From Frankiales bacterium (GTDB lineage Bacteria > Actinomycetota > Actinomycetes > Mycobacteriales > SCTD01), in assembly GCA_025965495.1 (NCBI GenBank), contig JAOPWW010000410.1, positions 1 to 7,275 on the forward strand: DNA of 7,275 nucleotides, written 5' to 3'. The position numbers were made by a program, and so were the translations under genes. Every line of letters begins with the position of its first letter. The stretch's first letter is position 1. The notes beneath the pieces are model-generated. The model saw only the letters and a program-made list of their open reading frames with translations, was not told the DNA's origin and made no database searches. Positions 1-5,460 of this stretch are shown here, in pieces.

Positions 1-1302
1 GGCCGCGCGGGCCCAGTCGGGAGCGCCCGGCACGGGGTCCTCCAGCGCACGGATGGCCGCGACGACGCCGTCCGCGACCCAGGCCGCCTCGGCCTCGACG
101 TCCGGCAGCAGGGCGCACCGCACGACGCCGTCGTCGTCGGCGCCCGGCGCGGGCTCCAGCTCGGGGACGGGGACGCCGGTCGTGCGCAGCGGCGCGCTGA
201 TCGCGTTGGCGAGCAGGAGGATCCGGCCGCCGTTGCGGTAGGTGGTGCGCAGCGTCCGGGGGTCGGTGCGCCGCGCGCCGAAGACCGCGGGGAAGCGCCG
301 CAGGGTGCCGGCGCTCGCGCCGCGCCAGCCGTAGATGCTCTGGCAGGGGTCGCCGACGGCGGTGACGGCGTGGTCCTCGCCGAACAGCGCGGACAGCAGC
401 ACCTCCTGCGCCGCCCCCGTGTCCTGGTACTCGTCGAGCAGCACCACCCGGGACGCGGCCCGCTCGACCTCGCGGACCTCCGGGCAGTCGCGGGCGAGCC
501 GGGCCGCCAGGGCGACGACGTCGCCGAAGTCGAGCAGGTCGCGGGCCCGCTTGGCGGCGGCGTACTGGGCGACGACGGGCAGCAGCTGCGCGCGCGTCGC
601 CTGGCAGGCGAGCACCTTGCGCCCGTCGGCCCGCAGCGGGGAGGCGGCGTCGGCCAGCGCCTGCAGGGACCCCGTGAGGGCGAGGACGTCGTCGGTCTCG
701 ACGAGGTGCTCGGCGAGGTCGCCGGCGAGCTGCAGGACCGCCTGCACGACGGTCGACTCGGCCCAGCCCACCGCGTCCATCGGTCCGTCGTAGGTCGACA
801 CCGCGCGGGCCGCGAGCTGCCAGCTGGTGGCCGGAGTGACCAGGCGGGCCGCGGGTTCGCGGCCCAGCCGGAGGGCGTGGTCGCGCACGAGCCGGCCGGC
901 GTAGGCGTGGTAGGTCGAGACGACCGGTTCGAGCTCGGCGACGTCGGGAGCGACCAGCCCGGCCGTGCGCAGCGTCCGCAGGGCCGCCCGGACCCGGCCG
1001 GCGAGCTCGTCGGCGGCCTTGCTCGTGAAGGTCAGCCCGAGCACCTGGTCGGGCTGCACGAGCCCCGACGCGACCAGCCACGCCACCCGGGCGACCATCG
1101 TCGCGGTCTTGCCGCTGCCGGCACCGGCGACGACGACCCCTGCCTTGAGGGGGGCGGTCACGACCTCGCCCTGCTCCGCGCTGATCCGCACCCCGAGGAC
1201 CTCGCGCAGCCGCTCGAGCGGCAAGAGCGTGGACGGCGTGACCGCAGCAGCCGTCGTCGCAGCGCCCGTCAGCGCAGCGCCCGTCATCGCAGCGCCCGTC
1301 AT
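1..1302 (-). CDS. adnB: AdnB, UvrD-family helicase-nuclease subunit, N-terminal part (runs off left edge)
   Basis: Partner of AdnA in the actinobacterial AdnAB motor-nuclease, which unwinds and resects DNA from double-strand ends. The frame is open for 434 codons from an ATG at 1302 to the window edge, so only the first UvrD motor region is seen. Visible superfamily 1 motifs: Q-motif region around residue 44 (SAEQ), Walker A AGAGSGKT with Lys65, motif Ia LTFTSKAADEL, Walker B LLDEYQD with Asp290-Glu291, motif III GDPCQSIYGWRGA at 317-329, and motif IV LRTTYRN at 351-357. All key residues are intact. The second motor region and the C-terminal RecB-type nuclease expected for the family (about 1,100 aa) lie outside the window. 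The start overlaps the adnA stop by ATGA, implying translational coupling, and an AGGGGG ribosome site lies 7 nt upstream. The first 15 residues are repetitive (MTGAA, MTGAA, LTGAA) and ATG at 1287 is an alternative start. A lone UvrD/PcrA helicase is unlikely given the AdnA partner. Confidence 0.93.
   Translation of the reverse strand, partial: MTGAAMTGAALTGAATTAAAVTPSTLLPLERLREVLGVRISAEQGEVVTAPLKAGVVVAGAGSGKTATMVARVAWLVASGLVQPDQVLGLTFTSKAADELAGRVRAALRTLRTAGLVAPDVAELEPVVSTYHAYAGRLVRDHALRLGREPAARLVTPATSWQLAARAVSTYDGPMDAVGWAESTVVQAVLQLAGDLAEHLVETDDVLALTGSLQALADAASPLRADGRKVLACQATRAQLLPVVAQYAAAKRARDLLDFGDVVALAARLARDCPEVREVERAASRVVLLDEYQDTGAAQEVLLSALFGEDHAVTAVGDPCQSIYGWRGASAGTLRRFPAVFGARRTDPRTLRTTYRNGGRILLLANAISAPLRTTGVPVPELEPAPGADDDGVVRCALLPDVEAEAAWVADGVVAAIRALEDPVPGAPDWARAA
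1243..1302 (-). repeat. 15-bp tandem repeat at the adnB start codon
   Basis: Read on the minus strand, the unit ATGACGGGCGCTGCG occurs at 1302-1288 and again, identically, at 1287-1273. A third copy at 1272-1258 differs only by CTG for ATG, and a degenerate fourth (ACGACGGCTGCTGCG) follows at 1257-1243. The unit encodes Met/Leu-Thr-Gly-Ala-Ala. Because its length is a multiple of three, gain or loss of a copy would keep the adnB frame. The first copy contains the adnA stop codon (TGA at 1301-1299) and the adnB ATG, so the array sits on the coupling junction. The second copy repeats the same ATGA arrangement in the same frames. Confidence 0.95.
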
Positions 1303-4300
1303 CGCAGGACCCCCTGGCCCTCGGGCCAGGCGGGGCAGCTGGTGCGGACGGCGCAGGTCCGGCAGTGGTCGTTGACAGCGGCCGGGAAGGCGCTGCCGCT
1401 CATGCCCCCGACGACCCGCTCGACCACGGTCCGGGCCCACTCGGGGTCGTCGTCGTCGGCCAGGGCCTGCTGGACCTGCTCGTCGGCCTGCTTGCCCTTC
1501 TTCAGCTGCAGCAGCGACGCCCCGCCTGCCTCGGTCAGCCCGTGCTCGGTGAACGCCCCGAGCGCGGCGGCGAGCTGGTAGACGCCGAGCTGGGGGTGGC
1601 GGGCGAGCTCGGCCTTCGTGGGCTTGCTCGTGCCGGTCTTGAGGTCGACGACGACAGCCCGTCCCTGCTCGTCGCGCTCGAGCCGGTCGACGCGGCCGGA
1701 CAGCACCGCCCGCTCCCCCAGCGGGACCGACAGCGCGAGCTCCAGCCCGACGAGCTCCCGGGGGTTCGCGGCCGCCCAGGTGACGAAGCGCCCGAGCTGC
1801 TCGACCGCCTCCTGCCGACGCTTCACCACGGACCAGGGCGCTCCGAGGTCGAGCTCGGGCAGGACGGCGTCCAGGCGCTCCTCCAGCGCGGGCAGCTCGA
1901 GGGCGTCCGGGCCGCTGGCGAGCTCCGCGAGGGCGTGGACCAGCGTGCCGAGCACCTGGGACGGACCGGTCGAGCCCGCGACCCCGACGGCGCTCTCCAG
2001 GAACCAGCGCAGCGAGCAGGTGTCGAAGCTCTCGACCTTGCTCGGTGACACCCGGACCTGCTCGTCGTCGCGCACGAGCGGGCCGTCGTCGGACAGCTGG
2101 GCGAGGCCCCACCAGCGGTCGGGGTCGGCCAGGGGCACGGGCGGCAGGGCGTCGTCGTCGCCGGCGGCGAGCAGCGCCAGCCGCCGGCACGCGGCCTCGC
2201 GCAGCAGGGGGTCCTCGGAGGTGGTCGCGACCGTGCGCAGCTCGGCCAGCAGCCCGGCGCCGGTGAGCGGGCGGCCGACCGGCACCGGCACCTCGGGGAC
2301 CTCGACGCCCAGCTCGGCCAGGAAGCGGCTCGGCCGGTCCTCGCCGCTCTCACCGCCGGCGACCGCCGTGACCACCAGCCGCTCCCGGGCTCGCGTGACC
2401 GCCACGTAGAACAGCCGGCGCTCCTCGGCGAGCAGCCCGGCGCGGCGGTCGTCCGGCGGGACCGACGTCCCCGCGAGGGCGTCGGCGAGCTCCTCGGACC
2501 CGAGCAGGGACCCGCGCAGGCGCAGGTCCGGCCAGACGCCCTCCTGCACCCCGGCGACCACGACGACCCGCCACTCCAGGCCCTTGCTGGCGTGGGCGGT
2601 CAGCACCCGGACGGCCTCGCCCTCGGGGGTGCGCTGCGCGAGCGTGTCGCCCGGGACCTCCTGCGCCGCGACGTCGTCGAGGAAGCCGAGCACCCCCATG
2701 CCGGGCAGGCGGTCGACGTAGCGCGCAGCGGCGTCGAACAGGGCGATGACGGTGTCGAGGGCCCGGTCGGCCACCGCCCCCCGGGCGCCTCCGGCGAGGC
2801 TCTCCTCGACCAGCCTCCGCTCCAGGCGGGACGCCTCCCAGACCGCCCACAGCACGTCTTCTGCGGTCGGTCCGGCCTCGGCCACCGCGCGCTGCAGCCG
2901 GGCGAGCACCTCGAGCGGCCGGCGCACGGGGGCGGGCAGGCGCAGAGCCGTCCGGGGGTCGCGGACCGCCTCGACGAGCAGCTCGCCGGAGGCGCTGCTG
3001 CCGCGGTCCGCGAGGTCCGCAGCCCGCAGCGCGCGGCGCAGGCGTCGCACGGCGAGAGCGTCCGCGCGGACGAGCGGACCGGCCAGGAGCGCCAGGGCCG
3101 CCGGCTCGTCGAGGGTCTCCGGGCGCAGGACGGCCCGCAGCAGGTCCAGCAGCGCCTGGACCACGGGCTCCTCGGCCAGCGGCAGCTCGTCCGCAGGGAC
3201 GCCGACGGGGACACCGGCGGCCAGCAGCCCCCGGCGCAGGACCGCGAGCGAGCGCGGGGTCGACCGCAGCAGCACCGCCATGTCCGACCAGGGCACGCCG
3301 TCGTGCAGGTGGGCCCGGCGCAGGACGTCGGCGACCAGCGCTGCCTCCGCCGTGGGCGAGGTGGCGAGCCGGACCTCGACGCGGCCCGGCCCGGGGACGA
3401 CGGCGGGGTCGGGCTCCAGCGCGCGGAACCCCGGCCCCAGCGGGCCGGCAGGCAGGCGGGAGGCCACGCTGCGGGACGCGGCGAGCAGGGCCCTGCCGGA
3501 GCGGCGGCAGGTCCGGAGCTCCACGACGGGCGCCGGCTCGCCGGTCGCGGTCGGGAAGTGCTCGCCGAAGCGGAGCGTCCCCGTGACGTCGGCGCCGCGG
3601 AAGGCGTAGATCGACTGGTCGGGGTCGCCGACCGCCACGAGGTCGCGCCCGTCGCCGGCGAGGGCCTGCAGCAGGCGCAGCTGCGCCGGGTCGGCGTCCT
3701 GGAACTCGTCGACGAACACCACCGCGCGATCCCGCCGCTCGGCCTCGCGCAGCCCGTCGTCGCCCTCGAGCAGGGCGGCCGCCGAGCGCACCAGGCCGGC
3801 GTAGTCGAGCACCTCGGCGCTCGGGTCGAGGTCGAAGCGGGCGTCGTAGGCCTGCAGGAACCCGGCGGCCGCCACCCACTCCGGCCGGCGCCGCTCGTGC
3901 CCGAGCCGGGCGAGGCGGTCGGCGTCGATGCCGCGCTCCTGGGCGCGCAGGAGCAGGTCGCGCAGCTCGGTCCGGAAGCCCCGCAGGCCCAGCGCGGGCC
4001 GCAGCGACGCGGGCCAGCGCAGGGCACCGTCCTCCCGGTCGCCCTCGAGCAGCCGCCCGACCTCGAGGTCCTGCTCGGGGCCGGACAGCAGCCGCAGGGC
4101 GGCACCGCCGGGACCACCGAGCTCGCGGCGGAGCAGGGCGTAGGCGTAGCCGTGGAAGGTCATGGCCACGGGGCCGCGCGTGGTCCGGCCGAGCCGGCCG
4201 GTGATCCGCTCGCGCAGCTCCTGCGCCGCCTTGCGGCTGAAGGTCAGGACCAGGACCTGCTCGGCCGGCAGGCCGCGGCGCTCGACCCGGTCGACGACCG

Positions 4301-4469
4301 CCTCGACGAGCGTCGTCGTCTTGCCCGTGCCGGGCCCGGCGAGGACCAGGAGCGGCCCGGACGCGTGGTCGACGACCCGCTGCTGGGCGGCATCGAGCGC
4401 GGGGGCCGCACGCGGGCGCAGCGGCCGACGCCGCAGGACGGGGGCTGCCGACGCCCGGGACTCGGTCAC
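1299..4469 (-). CDS. adnA: AdnA, helicase-nuclease subunit of the AdnAB end-resection complex
   Basis: Full-length 1056-aa protein, close to the family's usual size. AdnA pairs with AdnB to process double-strand breaks in actinobacteria, in the role RecBCD or AddAB has elsewhere. N-terminal UvrD-type motor: Gln29-Gln30 in the Q-motif region, Walker A GPGTGKT at 45-51, motif Ia LTFSRKAAQEL at 75-85, Walker B DEFQD at 254-258, GDPDQSIYAFRGA at 281-293, motif V VRVLTAHASKGLEW at 620-633, and motif VI EERRLFYVAVTRARERL at 682-698. C-terminal PD-(D/E)XK nuclease: His845 in GTLVHALAEL, Asp928 in GRVDRL, Asp942 and Lys944 in VVDLKTG, then QLGVYQLA at 960-967. Cys818, Cys1036, Cys1039 and Cys1045 are arranged like the four iron-sulfur ligands of AddB/Cas4-type nucleases. 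No key residue is missing, so both motor and nuclease should be active. The start is a GTG at 4469 with only a weak GGTGG upstream. It follows the ATL gene by 49 bp and overlaps adnB, consistent with one operon. Confidence 0.95.
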   Translation of the reverse strand: MTESRASAAPVLRRRPLRPRAAPALDAAQQRVVDHASGPLLVLAGPGTGKTTTLVEAVVDRVERRGLPAEQVLVLTFSRKAAQELRERITGRLGRTTRGPVAMTFHGYAYALLRRELGGPGGAALRLLSGPEQDLEVGRLLEGDREDGALRWPASLRPALGLRGFRTELRDLLLRAQERGIDADRLARLGHERRRPEWVAAAGFLQAYDARFDLDPSAEVLDYAGLVRSAAALLEGDDGLREAERRDRAVVFVDEFQDADPAQLRLLQALAGDGRDLVAVGDPDQSIYAFRGADVTGTLRFGEHFPTATGEPAPVVELRTCRRSGRALLAASRSVASRLPAGPLGPGFRALEPDPAVVPGPGRVEVRLATSPTAEAALVADVLRRAHLHDGVPWSDMAVLLRSTPRSLAVLRRGLLAAGVPVGVPADELPLAEEPVVQALLDLLRAVLRPETLDEPAALALLAGPLVRADALAVRRLRRALRAADLADRGSSASGELLVEAVRDPRTALRLPAPVRRPLEVLARLQRAVAEAGPTAEDVLWAVWEASRLERRLVEESLAGGARGAVADRALDTVIALFDAAARYVDRLPGMGVLGFLDDVAAQEVPGDTLAQRTPEGEAVRVLTAHASKGLEWRVVVVAGVQEGVWPDLRLRGSLLGSEELADALAGTSVPPDDRRAGLLAEERRLFYVAVTRARERLVVTAVAGGESGEDRPSRFLAELGVEVPEVPVPVGRPLTGAGLLAELRTVATTSEDPLLREAACRRLALLAAGDDDALPPVPLADPDRWWGLAQLSDDGPLVRDDEQVRVSPSKVESFDTCSLRWFLESAVGVAGSTGPSQVLGTLVHALAELASGPDALELPALEERLDAVLPELDLGAPWSVVKRRQEAVEQLGRFVTWAAANPRELVGLELALSVPLGERAVLSGRVDRLERDEQGRAVVVDLKTGTSKPTKAELARHPQLGVYQLAAALGAFTEHGLTEAGGASLLQLKKGKQADEQVQQALADDDDPEWARTVVERVVGGMSGSAFPAAVNDHCRTCAVRTSCPAWPEGQGVLR
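1310..1315 (-). promoter_or_regulatory. Ribosome binding site for adnB
   Basis: AGGGGG on the minus strand, inside the 3' end of adnA, lies 7 nt before the ATG at 1302. The second in-frame ATG at 1287 is preceded only by repeat sequence with no purine-rich site, so this element favours 1302 as the start. Confidence 0.6.
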
Positions 4470-4518
4470 GCGCCGAGTCCACCACCCGGGTCCGACAGGA
4501 ACGGCGGAGCACCTGCCG

Positions 4519-4875
4519 TCAGGGCGCGGGCGGCCCGGCCCAGCGCGCCCGGACCAGGTCGACCGCCTCCCCGCGGAGCGGGCAGCCCTCGTCGGCGAGC
4601 AGCCGCAGCGCCTCCCGCAGGTGCGGCTCCGCGGGCCGTCCCGAGGCCTGCACCACCCGCCACCACGGCACCTCCCGACCGTGCTTGGACAGCACGGTCC
4701 CCACGGTGCGCCCGGTGCCCCGGCCGGTGAGCTCGGCGACGTCGCCGTAGGTCAGCACCCGCCCCGCGGGGATCCGGTCGACGGCGTCCAGCACCAGCAG
4801 GGCGTACGCCGTCGGCGGACCGGTCGCGCCGGGACGCGTGCCGACGCCGGCGGACAGGGTCGCGGAGCGCTTCAC
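4519..4875 (-). CDS. Alkyltransferase-like (ATL) protein, MGMT-fold DNA lesion binder
   Basis: A 118-aa single-domain protein of the O6-alkylguanine-DNA alkyltransferase DNA-binding fold. It has TYGDVAELTG at 42-51, an arginine-finger region GTGRTVGTVL at 53-62, the active-site loop VPWWRVV at 69-75, and ADEGCPLRG near the C-terminus. In true MGMT/Ogt the loop is PCHR with an alkyl-accepting Cys. Here Cys is replaced by Trp71 and His by Trp72, so it cannot transfer alkyl groups. Characterised ATLs (E. coli YbaZ, fission yeast Atl1) bind O6-alkylguanine, flip the base and pass the lesion to nucleotide excision repair, and the same role is inferred here. The GTG at 4875 gives a protein beginning just before the conserved domain. 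The frame stays open upstream, but that part is antisense to the neighbouring ATPase gene and has no homologous look. It is first in a likely ATL-adnA-adnB operon and divergent from the ATPase-kaiC pair. Confidence 0.85.
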   Translation of the reverse strand: MKRSATLSAGVGTRPGATGPPTAYALLVLDAVDRIPAGRVLTYGDVAELTGRGTGRTVGTVLSKHGREVPWWRVVQASGRPAEPHLREALRLLADEGCPLRGEAVDLVRARWAGPPAP

Positions 4876-4962
4876 CGTGGCAGTCTGGTCCGTCCAGCCG
4901 CATGGCCGTGCACGTGAGGGGTAAGGCGTCGGTGTCGGGACGGGACAGGACAGGGAGGTCGG
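4876..4962. promoter_or_regulatory. Divergent intergenic region, probable promoters for both operons
   Basis: This 87-bp gap separates the starts of the ATL-adnAB genes (minus) and the ATPase-kaiC genes (plus), so promoters for both must lie here or in the coding ends. No convincing -35/-10 pair is visible. GGGTAA at 4919-4924 resembles the -10 of actinobacterial SigB-type promoters on the plus strand, but no GTTT-like -35 precedes it. An 8-bp palindrome CGTGCACG lies at 4907-4914. A purine-rich pentamer series (GGGAC, GGGAC, AGGAC, AGGGA) spans 4937-4956 and runs into the ribosome site. Confidence 0.45.
4953..4958 (+). promoter_or_regulatory. Ribosome binding site for the RsbW-like ATPase gene
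   Basis: GGGAGG followed by TCGG and then GTG at 4963. The 4-nt spacing is slightly short, but this is the only good purine-rich site near the 5' end. It favours GTG 4963 over GTG 4978, GTG 5008 or ATG 5017, which have no comparable site. Confidence 0.6.
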
Positions 4963-5460
4963 GTGAGCTGCCAGCGCGTGCTCACCCACGCCCTCGACGG
5001 TGACGCGGTGCAGACGATGCACCACCTCCACCTCGACCCGCTCCCTCGCCTGGTCGGCGACGCCCGTCGCTTCGTCGACAGCCACGCTCCGGAGCTCCCG
5101 GCCGAGACGCACGACGCCCTGCTGCTGCTCACCAGCGAGCTCGTGACCAACGCCGTCCTGCACGCCCGCACGCCGATCGAGCTCGGGATCACGGTGACGG
5201 AGCACGCGGTCCTGGTCACCGTCCACGACCTCGACCTCGCCCGTCCCGCGCAGCGCCCCTACGACGGCCGCGAGGGCGGCTGGGGGCTCGGGCTCGTCGC
5301 GGCGCTCGCGGACGCCAGCGACCTCGAGACGCACGACGGCGACGGCAAGACGGCGTGGTTCCGCGTGTCCCGGGGCGCTCCTGCCGAGGTGCTCGACGAC
5401 GCCGCGGCGCGTCCCCAGCGCACCACCGGGACGCAGCCGTCCGACGGGAGCGCCGCATGA
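4963..5460 (+). CDS. RsbW/SpoIIAB-type GHKL ATPase (putative anti-sigma factor or serine kinase)
   Basis: A 165-aa soluble protein with one HATPase_c fold of the type found in anti-sigma kinases. Such kinases phosphorylate a STAS-domain antagonist or hold a sigma factor in partner-switching stress responses. N box: TSELVTNAVLHA at 57-68, with Glu59 and Asn63 as the Mg-ATP ligands. G1 region: VTVHDLDLARP at 85-95, where Asp89 is kept but the usual DxGxG glycines are absent. G2 box: GGWGLGLVAALAD at 105-117, followed by the family-typical DGKTAWFRV at 127-135. The last 30 residues look disordered. No membrane segment, sigma gene or STAS gene is visible. The stop overlaps the kaiC start by ATGA, so the two proteins are probably made together. 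The fold is confident. The kinase activity and target are inferred, and many actinobacterial paralogues have unknown partners. Confidence 0.85.
   Translation: MSCQRVLTHALDGDAVQTMHHLHLDPLPRLVGDARRFVDSHAPELPAETHDALLLLTSELVTNAVLHARTPIELGITVTEHAVLVTVHDLDLARPAQRPYDGREGGWGLGLVAALADASDLETHDGDGKTAWFRVSRGAPAEVLDDAAARPQRTTGTQPSDGSAA
5446..5450 (+). promoter_or_regulatory. Ribosome binding site for the KaiC homologue
   Basis: GGGAG within the end of the ATPase gene lies 6 nt before the ATG at 5457. With the ATGA overlap it fixes the kaiC start, although the frame is open from 5355. Confidence 0.65.

Noticed and set aside
370..1581. 403-codon plus-strand open frame opposite adnB
   Set aside because: It covers the adnB motif region in antisense and spans the adnA-adnB junction. 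No domain is seen.
2350..4512. Long minus-strand open frame (720 codons) in another frame of adnA
   Set aside because: Almost entirely Arg, Pro, Ala and Gly. It is a shifted reading of the true adnA frame.
2592..4730. Long plus-strand open frame (712 codons) opposite adnA
   Set aside because: It is antisense to a protein with every helicase motif in place. Its product is Gly/Arg/Pro/Gln-rich with no recognisable domain, as expected of shadow frames in very GC-rich DNA.
4518..4903. ATG at 4903 as the start of the minus-strand gene
   Set aside because: That ATG opens a different frame, which is Arg/Gly-rich and lacks the MGMT-fold motifs.
4876..5334. N-terminal extension of the ATL gene up to an ATG at 5334
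   Set aside because: The extension is antisense to the RsbW-like ATPase gene and lacks any recognisable domain. The GTG at 4875 gives the usual compact ATL length.
5355..5456. Upstream start for kaiC at 5355
   Set aside because: It would overlap about 100 bp of the ATPase gene. The ATG at 5457 has a well-spaced GGGAG site and the ATGA coupling overlap.
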